Source: Leptasterias polaris
Lineage: Eukaryota; Echinodermata; Asteroidea; Forcipulatida; Asteriidae
Length of the DNA stretch: 64,000 bases
Assembly (NCBI GenBank): GCA_037783415.1
Contig: JAZGTN010000005.1
Coordinates: 2,790,001 to 2,854,000, forward strand
Direction of reading: 5' to 3'
Under the pieces are notes generated by a model. That model was not told where the DNA came from and did no database searches. It saw only the letters and a program-made list of their open reading frames with translations. Below, piece after piece: positions 1 to 12,200 of the stretch (position 1 is its first letter; the number at the start of each line of letters is the position of its first letter). The position numbers and the translations under genes were made by a program.

Positions 1-125
1 TCTTTCTCTATAAAGCTACATTACTTCAAATGGGGTCGTTCCTAACAATGTTTTATAATACAAACAGCTGTTCGGTGCTCTTTTTACCAAGTAAGTTTTG
101 TTATGGTCGTAAACCTTTTGAGTAA
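1..125. repeat. Palindromic MITE, partial (family A)
   Basis: The right-hand part of a repeat also present at 5796-6345, 51096-51470 and 62996-63306. Shared words include ctacattacttca, caatgttttata, gctctt..taccaagtaagt and a terminal aattac..aaagt. The left half lies outside the window. Confidence 0.5.
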
Positions 126-941
126 AAAGATAAAGCCTCACTTTAATCAGTTAAAGATAATTTTGAAGTCTAACAAAACCATATCTGCATGCAGGAAGGT
201 AAATAGAACAGTCAGACAATTGCTTGGATAATGCATTCCATGCATGTAGCCCTGGAGACAGTTAAAAGAATGCACGTACACTGGTACAGGAACCTATTGG
301 GGTTTTTAAAAACACAGCTTAAAAATAAATCTTAGTACACAAAAACCTGTGAGAATCTCCAGTCATCATTACAGGCCTAGAATTACAATTTCTTGTCTTT
401 GCCTACATTACCACTGACACTGTAGTGAACAACGATTCAACAACAACAACAAAACCTTATTGCCGTTCTTGTATTTTTGTGATCATTCAGTACAGTAGAC
501 CTATAGAATATCGGTTGGGCATTCATGCGTTTTACTGAATTTAAGAGCTTTCATTGTCAAAGAGCTGCATAATTGAAGTTTATGACCACATGTAATTAAT
601 TGACTATACTTCTGCTGGTTGATTTTTGTTCTGTAAAATAATGAAAACACAGGTTGGACGCTTCATTTTTTTGAAAGGACAAGGGCACCAAGGTGTTTTC
701 TCCTTTGGTAAAGGGGGCACCTTTATGAGGAAGTTGTAAATTTCTATTGGAACATTCATGGGGCAACAAGACAAAGACCAGGGGCAACGGAGACAATTGC
801 CTCTGTTGCCTCCATGAAGTATCAGGCCTGAAAACACAAATTTGGCAAATTTGCTTGCGTTATTTGGAACCAAACACCAAATGTACTTTTGTACATGTAG
901 TGTAACTTAAAAATATGGATGCAAATGGGGTTCATTACAAC

Positions 942-1130
942 AGGCATGATATTCTTCCTTAATCCTACTTTGGTCTGATTTCTGATTTTGTTTGCCCTTG
1001 GAAAATTATGAAAAATTGTGATGAAATAGCCTGAAAAGTCTGTTAAACCCTTCACTATGATTAAGTAGATCAGCCCTTGTACTCAATAAAGTATTTCCTA
1101 CTTTTTTCTAAGGACCAAATATCATGCTAG
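942..1130. mobile_element. Short MITE with atgatattcttcc / aatatcatgc ends (family E)
   Basis: The ends are imperfect inverted copies (ggcatgatatt against aaatatcatgc). The body shares gtctgatttctga, ccttggaaaa, agatcagcccttgt and cctacttttttc with a copy at 9182-9366. Part of another copy lies near 19000-19352. No coding potential is seen. Confidence 0.55.
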
Positions 1131-2306
1131 CTGTTAATCATCTGGGCATTCATGTACATGTGCATGACTAGAAATTATATACCAAATTGTTCATTATGCG
1201 GCAGATGGCGCATCACCCCCCCCTGAAGTACATTCGGTCATGAATGACAAAAATTGAAAACACTGGATCTCTCTTCCCTGAGGAGTAGACTCAAATGAGT
1301 CATTCACAACAGCCGATTACTGTACATCACTGCTCTTTTCATAGCCAATGTTTTCCCTTCCTACCTAACACCACAAGGGACTTGGTGCAAGTCTCAGATC
1401 TCCCAGACTGTGACCCATTATGTAAATTATATTAATTACTTAGGTTCCAATAATAAATTGAGCAGTCCGTCTTCATGAAGAGTCGGTGTTGACAAATCGA
1501 TGTGCTGACATACGCAGCATAAAAATAAAATTAAAAACCGGAAGAAAAGAAATGATATTACAAATTGACATCAGCTCATGTATGTACATGACTTGGTAGT
1601 GGAATGATGACGTTGTGCGGTCATGGTGATGGTAGTACTACCCTCAATGCATAATTAGTGTTCTGACATCGTAGACTGCAGGTAGCTGGTAGTCGAGCAT
1701 ATTGTGTACAATCGCCTGGCTGCGTCTTCACGCTATCTTGACACCATACATTCTGAAATAGCTGCATCTCAAATATATTTCCTCTCTTGTGCTGCATGGA
1801 TATTATACTGTAAGTTATTTTGACAGAATATTTTATATGATGCCATCTCTACTTAAGCTATTTTTCTTTTTATTATTTTTTTTAATTTGTCCTGTGGCAT
1901 AAATTTTAATACAGCGTGCACTCACAGTTTGCTAGACTCTGTACGCAAATGATATTTTCCTAGTGGTTATATTAGGCTATACTTTAAGAATACTCGTAGC
2001 AAAGTAATGTTTAATAATGTGTATACTTGCAGCTGAGCTGTTTATATCAAACAAATTGTGAAGTGCTTTTTTTATGTGTACTATTAATAATATAATGGTG
2101 ATTGCAGAAGAACTACCAAATTGTACACAATTTGTTTTATTTATTTTGTTGCTTTTAATAATATAACCATTAGCAAAATATTATTGTGTGAATGTGGAAA
2201 TAGTAATTCAGTTCCTTTTTGTAACTGACTAAGAAAAAATGGTTGACTGCTAAATCAATGTGTCACACAGTGAGTGGTTATAGAGGGCATTGACTAAACA
2301 GAAACC

Positions 2307-2453
2307 AGGGGCCAATTGCACAAAGAGCTAAGATTGATCTTAACTGCGAATCAATCTTAATTTGCTAAGCAAAGTGTGATCACACAATACAAATCACTAT
2401 AAGGAGTATTGACAACTCATCTTAAGATAAATCTTAGTGCTTTGTGAAACCCT
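2307..2453. mobile_element. MITE with terminal inverted repeats (family C-like)
   Basis: The stretch opens with caggggccaattgcacaaag and closes with the inverted ctttgtgaaaccctgg. Inner arms also pair (taagattgatctta and tcttaagataaatctta). It resembles the family opening with cagggcccaatttcatagagc found at 13048, 36732, 38223 and 50744. Confidence 0.5.
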
Positions 2454-3266
2454 GGAATAAAAACTTAAATCTTTTGAGAAAAAAAACCACACCACATATT
2501 AATAAAAAATTTAATTAGAAGCTAACTCTATAACTATTTCAGTATTTGTGTAAACATTGAATATTTATTTCTAATATTTTCATTCAAAAAGGTAAATTAT
2601 TAAATTACATCTTAATAAACTATTGGGTGGTGAATTTGTTTGTGTTTTTGGTGAGGTTTGGACACAACTGGTTTTTATTTGTACTTACTACTGGGTTGAT
2701 TTGCTAGCTTGAGAATGATGGTGAATAATTAACAGCACTCAAAGTATTGATCTTTATTAATGCAGTCCACATACTGCACATGCAGTTGATACCTTTTCTT
2801 GGAACAACTTATGTCCTTATAATGGGCAAATCCTATTAAAATCCTTCTATATCCAATTGCCAAAGTGAATGATTCAAAAGGACTAGGGCCAAATACATGT
2901 AAGTACTTATCACAGGGTCAGGCATATCAATCTTATCCAGGTCCAAGCAATTTTGGTGTGGAGTGACATAGGAGAAAAGGATTTTGGAGGCAATACACTC
3001 AGACAAACTGCCTTTTTAGTCTGTAAGCGTTTTAAGGAAGAGCTAGAATTTTACTGGAAAATATGAAGGAACACTTGAGGCAATCGCCAATGGGTTTCTT
3101 TGTCAGTCTTTGAAACACTGTGCCTATGTACATGTAATGTATCGTAGATGTATAAAAATGGTGTTACCACAAATCGAATATAGATATCTCAACAGCATTT
3201 GTAAACCAATCCATTACTATTATAATATTGTTCTGAAATTGAGGAATGATTATTCTCGTCTCTCAG

Positions 3267-6200
3267 GTCGGTTGTCTAAAGAGGATGCTGAGGCCCTACG
3301 CCAAGAACTTGAACAAAAAGACAGACAGAGAGAAGATCTAATCTTGCAAGTCAAGGTGAGCTGTTTAATCTCTTTAATTCATTAAATATGCATGATAATA
3401 ATAAAATGCACTGCTGCATGTATTCATATTATAATCCTCATGTAGTCATGGTAGTATTATCTTTATGTAGTTTGTCTTTAAAGGGCCTTGAGCATCTATT
3501 TAGGAAGATTTTGGCATTGTATGGGTTATCATATTATTAAATCAGTGTTCCCTGAAAAACTGAAAAACTACAACAATCATTTTGGAAGAACAGTTTGAGA
3601 TACTGTTAATATGTTACAATGACACCCATACAGCCTAATGTACGTGTACGTAAAAAGAACTAAAGGCTATCAACAGCTTTTTCCCACCTTGCTGCATCTC
3701 TTTGGAATTCTCTGCCTAGTGCGATCTAGCAGTGCACATTTCGAGAGGAATATTATTCAGGTCTCCCCTTGAACAACTACACTGTCTTGTAAAAACTGCT
3801 TCGGGCTAGTAAACACCACTTCTCAACATACCCTTGGGTCTACTAAAAAAACTGCAACCTACTTGTTTAAAATGCTCAATATTTCTTCCTCTTCAGCTGT
3901 GCATAATACATTTGTATAATTTGTTAATTTATTGCTGAGTTTATGTATGTGACTTGATTTGATGACCATTAAACTGGTTGTGATCACTACCATACATCAG
4001 AAAGATACATTTTTGACAGCACATGTTTAAACTTCCTTGGGACAAATAAAACGCACAGTCTAGCCTATAGTGGGCTACTTGACAAAAAGCTTAAGCGCAA
4101 GTCCTAATATTCCTGAGTTTTTTCTAATTTCTTTATTTGTTCTGTATGTATCCCTCAACCTGGAGTGGCTCTTAGCCTTTTGGGGGTGAAGTTACTTCAA
4201 AAAATAAATACTGTAAAGAAACAGCCTCCTTACAAGTGCATCTTCCTCTAAAATTATTTTGCCTTCATGATCTTAATTTTAAAATATCAATGTTTTACCC
4301 TCTATTTTTTGTTTCAGAACTTCCGTGACAATGCAAAAAAATACCGAGCACGATGTGAGAAGGAGCAGGCGAACAAATGGCAGCAGATCAAGATAATGAG
4401 AAAGACCCACGAATCTCATCTCAATGAAAAACGACAACTTATCAGAAACCTGCAAGACATAATCGAGGAGCAAGAGGGAAGGATCTTTGAGCTAGAGTGC
4501 GAACTCAAAGGTATAATAGTAATATCTGCTTTTATATAGCGTAATTCCAAAGTATTATCTCTGCTCTTCACACATTATAACCCCTGGTCACTGGGCCATT
4601 TATTTCATTCCTGAAACCATCTCAGCTCCCTGGGGAGTATACAGCATGTGCTGCCAAAGCGCACTAAGCTAAATCAATCACAAGAACCATCTCTGCCCTC
4701 ACAGGTACCCATTTTACCCCTTGGTGAAGAGAAGCAATTGAAGCAATTGTAGTGTCTTGCTCAAAGACACAAGTGTCATGACCGGGATTCAAACCCACAC
4801 CCTGATGACTCAGCAACCAGAACTTGAGTCAGATGCACTTAACCGCTCAGCCACGACACGCCTTGTGACACAAGAGGGCAGCAGAGGCTGTGATTGGGGG
4901 GGGAGGTTAAAAGCCTGCAAGTGCAAGCCATTTTCAGGAATTTTTATGTTCTTTAAATCTCATCCCTGAATAATGAATTGAATTGAATTATTGACAATTT
5001 TTTTTCCCAATCATTAATTCCTAGGTAACAATAGCCCTACCCCAAGCACCTCCAGCCTCTCCGACCACGTCCAGAAGCTGGCTTCCTCCCTCGATCGTCT
5101 CCAGACAGAGATGGCCAGCATCCGGGAGAAGCAGCTAGCCGGTGAGCACCAACTGGTCTCCATGGAACAAGAGCACGAACATGAGAAAAAGGGAATCCAC
5201 GAGGACATGACGCAGCTCAGATCAGAGTTGGACGAGGCACATGTTATGATCCGCTCGTTGCGCAACGGCGAGGTAAGTTGGTAGTGGTCAACTTAATCCC
5301 GTGCCTGATTTCAAATTGTATTCTAATCACATCTAACAAGTTCTAATTCATATCTAATTTCATTTCATCATCACCAGTGTTCCTTTTATGATTTTATAGA
5401 TATATTAGTTTTTTAGAACTTTATACATGTACTCAGTATTTTTGCAATATTCTGCTCACGCTTTTGTGATATCTAATATCGTTGTAAGTGCAAAAACCAA
5501 ACAATACTTTTTACGAGTTTGTTTTAGGACTGACATGGAACTACATGCTTCCGAGAGACATCAACTTTATTTTGTTCGTAGTCTCTGACCTGTATACATT
5601 TTATTTGGGGTCCATGGCAGGCAATTTCTTCAGGCACAGATAACGAAAAAGAGATTGAGAAACTGAAGCAGGAGTTGCAGAGGTACGAAGCGGAGCTGCT
5701 GATGGCTAAGACCATGCAGGAGGAGGTTGCCCAACAAGAGATGGAGACATCGAAGAAGGATACTGCAGCACTTAAGGTACCCTCATGGAGTTCTTAAAGG
5801 CAGGGTATACTTTTGGTAATTGCCAAAGACCAATATCCTCACTTGGTGTGCCCAACACTTGCACACAATAGACCTTATGCATTGACGTCACCAAGCCGCC
5901 ATCTTAGAGGTAAACTGATGACGAAACAATGGAAACGCGCAGATTTGTACGCGCGGCGCACAGGACTGGCCAATGAACATCTTCCTTTTGACCTCTAGGC
6001 GAGAGCGCCCTACTCAAATGACGTCATATGCATAAGGTCTATAACAAACCTGTGAACATTTGGGCTTAATGGTTATCAAAGTTGCGAGAAAAGAAAGAAA
6101 GGGAAAAAAAAACATTTGCATAGAATTGTGTGCTTTCAAATGCATGAGAAAGACTTCATGCCTGAAGCCTTTCTCAGATTTCTCAGAATTTAGTGAGAAA

Positions 6201-9200
6201 TTCCCTCCTTCTAAAAAACTACATTACTTCAGAGGAAGTCGTTTCTCACAATGTTTTATACTGCCAGAAGCTCACAGGTGCTCCTAACAAACTAAGTTTT
6301 TGTGGTAATGTATTTCTTGAGTAATTACTAAAAGTGTCCACTACCGTTGGCTGTTTTAGGCTATACATGTAACATGATCTGCCATTTTGTGGAACAAAAT
6401 TTAGGACTCAACAAATTATACTTTTAAAACATCTTTCCAACCATGCTCATTTCATAACAAATGCTTTATAGCCAAAAGCACCCTATCCAAAGGCAATGTG
6501 TCCCTTTATAAAAAATACGTTCTTGCAGGCTTTTTTCTATTTTTGACTTTTACCCTTATGTAAACATTTAAGCCCAGTCGGTCATCTGAGTCATAGACCT
6601 TTTGCATATGACGTCACAAGCCCAAAACAGTCCCATCACTGAGGTAAATGAAGAGCTATCATTGGCTGAAGGTCATGCGCAGCGCGTACCCACGTGTACT
6701 TTTTCATTTTTTGATATCAAAGATGGCAGACAATTCAAAGGGTCTATTGTCATAATATGTTTGTGGGTCCCCCTAAAAAACTGAGCCCCAATGTTTTACT
6801 TCTGCAGAAATTTGAGTCCGAGAACAGGAGACTGAAAGATCGTATTCTGGAGTTGGAGGTCGATATGGCCACCAAGTCAAAGGTCATGGCAGAGTCAGAG
6901 GCCAGCCACAAGAGGCAGCAACACCGTCTTGAGAAAGCCATCAGGGAGCAATCCTCCAGACTCAAGGCTGTAGAGCAGCAGTTTGATCATCTCAAGGCAA
7001 ATCCTCAGGTAAGTGAATTTATAATAATAATAATAATAATAAAAAGCATTTATATAGCGCCAAAATCCACCTAAAAAGAAGTGCGGTTTACATATATAAA
7101 GATGTAAAACAAGCCAATAAACATACCGAAAAATATAAAACAACTGTACACAGAAACAGGAATTCCATGAAACCCTAAAAAACAAGAAACTACAAAAAAC
7201 TTAAAAGAAACTACTAAAAACTTAAAATACTGCAAATGGTATTAAAAAGAAGCGATAAACAGGGGGAGAGGCTTCCAGCACATGCATTCAGCCAGATCCT
7301 CAGAATCTGGCCATAACAAATTATCTTTATAAAAAACTTGCCCATTCTGTGGCAATCTTCTTTTATATGGTGCTTCGTCATAAGTATTGGGTAGAGTTCA
7401 AAGATTACAAAATAGGGCAGCTCGTTTGATATGTTCCAAACCATTCTGTGACAAATTTGTTTGGTGCTTTGTCATATGTGTTGGGTAGAGTTCAAAGATT
7501 ACAAAATACATGTAGGGCAGCTCGTTTGATATGTTCCAAACCATTCTGTGACAAATTTGTTTGGTGCTTTGTCATATGTGTTGGGCAGAGTTCAAAGATT
7601 ACAAAAGTAGGAAGTAAAGCTCTGCTGGTGTAAAGCCATATCCGAATTGGCGGCTACAGCTACGGCTACTGGCTACTACTAGTACTGTTGATAAGGTTCT
7701 ACTAAGGACATCCTATACTTCAACGCATAATGACTTGGCAATCCAATTGTAATTGCCAATTTGGACACAGCCTATGACAACTCTGTCTGTCCTCTGTCAG
7801 CAAACAGAAGGGACCCATCATTTTCAAGCAATTCATTTGTATCGTCAATGTAAACTTCAAAACCCATAAAGTTTGCAGATTTTATGCCCAAAATGAATTA
7901 CGACACTGATAAAAAGGTTTCAACCAAACTGACAATGATTTCTCCAAAATCTTGAAGGTTGTCGAAGTCACCAAGACAGTAACGGTTGAGTCAGAGACCG
8001 CTAAGGATGCCTTGATCACCTCAAAGGAACAAAACAAACAACTCAACAGACAACTCTCTAGTCTGAGGGAATCATGCGATGCCACCGAACAACAACTCCG
8101 TAACTCCAAGACGCACATCACGGCCCTACAAGAGAAGGTATGTATGTTTTACATCCCAATCAATTTGCAATAGACCAAGTCACCTTTAGAGACCATTTTT
8201 GTGTAATAATCACCACACGACCAGACATGGCTATTTGACACTTTTTTTTGTAAAAGTGTCTGAAAAAATAATATGCAAAAAGTTAGTTAGTGGCCTGACG
8301 TTTCGACCCTAGCAGAGTCTTTCTCGATAGAGTCGAAACGTCAGGCCACTAACTAACTTTTTGCATTTATACTACAGGTCCTTTTGGTTGGTAAGCAGTT
8401 TGCAACAGCTAATTCTATTTTCTCGAAAAAATAATATGAAACAGGAGTTGTGTTTTGTTTTAGAAAAATATCATCATACTATGTTAACATGGAAAACATA
8501 AGAAAATGTCATATCAAGTCAGGTTATGACCTTTACTTTGACCTTTTTGGTTGAGTGGAAGTAGGTCAGATCTTGCAGATGTTTGTAGCCGGTATTGGCA
8601 TTTTGATACAAGCCAATCAAGGTGGTTTTGGTTTCTGAAGGGTTAAACAAAAAGTGACCTCAGCATCATAGGGCAATTTCCTTGCAGAGATTTTTTAAAA
8701 ATTTTACAAACATTTACAAATAATTTGTCAAGGGCTGTAACAAATAACAGCAGAATAATTTAAGAGGTGCCAGTTTTTCATATCACCAGTTAATAACAAA
8801 ATTTGATTTTTCTTTTCTGCCATTGAGCCTTGTACACCTTTTTGCATTTGATTAATTTATTAAATCCACACAGTTAAAAGAACATGACGCCCAGATGGCA
8901 CTCCTGGATCAAGAAATGCACGAGATTGCAAAGCGTGCCGAGGTGGAGGTCGCGGAAGCCCGAAGGCAGGGCGACGAGAGGGCCTCCTCCCTCAACCAAC
9001 GCTTTACGGCAATGAAAGCTAAGTTCACACAGATCCGACCAGGACTGGTGACAATAGCGCAGGAGTACCAGCAGCTCAGGTCACTTTGTGCACAGTTCCC
9101 TTCCATGCTGAAAGCCGCCATCGAACAGACAAAACAAGAGGTGAGTACTCAGTTATTCAGTTATGACGGTATATTATTGTTCCAGGCATGATATTCTTCC

Positions 9201-12200
9201 TACTTTAGTCTGATTTCCGAATTTTTTTTTTGGCCTTGGAAAAATCTGGAAAATGTTGATTTTAAAATAGCTTGGAAAATATATTAAACCATACACCATA
9301 AGTAGGTCAGCCCTTGTGCTCAAACATTATTTTCCTACTTTTTTCCAAGCACCAAATATCATGCCGGAAAAACATGGCAAAATAAAGGATGACACTTGGC
9401 TTGTGTTCCACCAATCAAATGACAATGATCTATGTGTGAGTTATTTAAGACATTTCAGCACATGGTGTGATTCATTTAGTAATGTATACTTTTACCCCCT
9501 ACACCCACAGATCGGCCAGGCACTGTCGGACCTCACGGAACACAATAAAGAACTTGTACGTAAGTATCACAGTGAGATGGCCCTGCGGAAGAGGTACCAC
9601 AATGAGATCATCGATCTCAAGGGAAGTATCCGGGTCTTCTGCAGGGTCCGTCCACTCATCCGTGAGGACGGCGCTGGCCCGATGGCCAGGAGTGCTGTCT
9701 CATTTGATGATGACGACGATGCTATAATCTATTTGGCAAATAAAGGTCGAACCACAACCTTTGAGGTCGACAAAGTGTTTCAGGCTCAATCGACTCAAGA
9801 AGAGGTGAGTAAAATTAAAAAATAACAACTCAACATTTTATCAGTGAATAATGCATTTCTTTAAAATTCTATTGTGGGTATTTAGTATTTTCCGCTGAAG
9901 CAACATTGGTCGTTGTCTCTTTTACTTTGCGTGAACTGTGCCAGATACATCTGAGCTGCTACAGATGTGTCTATGACCTTTTGGTTGGTGTTCCACAGTG
10001 TAAATGAATTGTGAGCTTTTTACATGGGTACCAGCTAACTTGAATGATTTTTTTATACTGAACGCCCCAAATGAAACCATGAAAATTGTCTTATTCCAGG
10101 GGACCAATCTACCATGAAGACTTTACTCTCCTATTATTTAACTTGTTATTGTCTCTTCTTGTGCATCAAGGTATTCAAAGAAGTGGAGCCATTGATTGTA
10201 TCAAGCATTGATGGATATAATGTTTGCATCTTCGCCTATGGCCAGACTGGGTCTGGGAAAACTTACACCATGGAGGTAAGACAAATTTATCATTTATTGT
10301 CTCCCCATGATTGAGACCTTTGTCATGGTGGCAGCCATATTCAAATGGATGTAAAATTGCAAAAAATGTTTTTCAAGATACATATGTAATTGACATGGGA
10401 AGGTGGGCGGCCCTCTACTTAAAAAGGACAAGCATTCACCAAAATACACCAAAAGCAAAATCCATACGATGGCGTCTAAAATATGAAGTTATCTCCCGCA
10501 CTTGAACTGATTTTAATTCTCCAATTAATAGCACATAATATAAAACAGAAGTAACACAGTCACCTATCAAATGCAAAAGGTCAACACGACATGAGGTTGG
10601 CTACACACAAGTTTGTCCATACTTTTGCACACACCATTGTGGGGACTTCCTATTGTTGTTCTATTATTCCCTTTTCTAAAGTATCACATTGTGGGGACCA
10701 AGTTTAACAAAGAAAAACATGTGGGGACCTTTGTTCCATTGTATAAAAGTCCCTGCAAAGGTGTGTATGCCTACATGCAATAATGATTCAACTAGCCCTA
10801 AAAATAACAACATTTCTCAAATAAAACAGAGAGTTAAACACAAAACAATGCTCACAGGGAACTCTAGGATATTGTCCATCCCAGATAAAAATTTGAGCAT
10901 GGCTCTGGCCATGCGCAAAAAAGAGAGGAATGCCTACAGAAAATAAATGTGCTCTCTCTTGCTCACGTATATTTTAATGTTTAAGTTGTTTTGAAATGTT
11001 TGTCTGTGTTTATGTAGGGTCCAGCCAGTAATCCTGGCATCAATCAGCGAGCCTTACAACACCTCTTTGAGGAAACAAGTGCACGATCAGCGGAGTGGAC
11101 GTACACCATAACGGTCTCGGTCATGGAGATCTACAACGAAACACTCAGGTGAGGGAGAGAGTCTCAAACTGAGAAGCTAGTTCTGTCACGTGATTCTACA
11201 CAAACATTTAATGGCAGGAATTGGATTTTTGTCAATCATTTTGAACTAGTCTTCCCCTTCTTGAAGAACAAAATGTCTTCTATTGAACACCATTGCACTA
11301 GGGGTTAAGAAGCTAAATTGTTTGAACCCCACAACTTATCTTCTCTTCGACCACACCCTTACACAAAACTAAAGGATTAACAAGATCCCATATCAGATAG
11401 ATTATACATGTAAATGAAGACCAAATAATCGTTTTACCCAGCCACCCCAAGAAAGAGCAGGACTTAAGCAACGACCCTATCTTTCACTGGAAAGCTAAAA
11501 GCATATCTGCCATCTTTTCCGATTTAGCTGGAACTGTACAGATTTGTGAGATTACAGGCATACAAAAAACAGAACATTCCTATTTCTGACATGAACAAGA
11601 TCGAAAAAATTCTGGCAAAAGTGAGTGCCATTTACTTACGACAGTGGAGATTTTCTTGAAGGATACAGTGTTTTTTGTACATTTTTTTTTTTAAATTCAT
11701 ACGTCATTTGTTTTTCTACATGTAATAATTTTTACTCGCACAGCTTCTTGCGTTGCTATCTGTGGACTTGTAAAACTGTTGTTTCATATCTGAGGTTTCA
11801 ATATTGGCAGGTATAGAAAATCTTATCTCTTAATCCCCTACAGAGATCTCCTCAGCGATGACCCTCACACCAAGCTTGAGATCAAGATGAACCCCGATGG
11901 CAGTGGATTGTATGTTCCTGGTCTCTGCGAGACAGATGTGACTAGTGTTGATGATGTTAATGAGGTGAGGATCAAATGATAAGTGAGCCGGACAAATTCA
12001 ACTGTTATTGCATTTAGAACAACTGTGTTCGATCTACTCTACCTATACCCTGCTTGATGTAGGGCAGATTTTCCATGCTGTTCCACACTATTTTCTTCTC
12101 GTACAGAAGTACCCCCTAAAATCCTCTGAAGAATTCCTGAGATTCCAATCAGACAATGAAGACACAATAGGGGAGGGGGGTACGCCATGCCACATATCGA

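Larger units (their letters stand above)
1..3266. other. Gene-free stretch upstream of first visible kinesin exon
   Basis: I see no convincing coding exon here. The stretch holds the right half of a palindromic MITE (about 1-125), a MITE at 942-1130 whose ends read aggcatgatattcttcc and ccaaatatcatgc, and a further MITE at 2307-2453. The first kinesin exon in the window needs one base of a codon from an upstream exon. The true 5' coding exons must therefore lie in this stretch unseen or, more likely, before the window. An ATG followed by a consensus donor near 1795-1812 was considered, but it is in the wrong phase. Confidence 0.5.

Noticed and set aside
1795..1812. ATG followed by a consensus donor as the kinesin first exon
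   Set aside because: It leaves two bases of a codon, while the next exon needs one; splicing would give an early stop.
3110..3266. Open frame running into the first kinesin exon from upstream
   Set aside because: It has no coiled-coil character, and a good acceptor (ctctcag) lies at 3266, so this part is intron.
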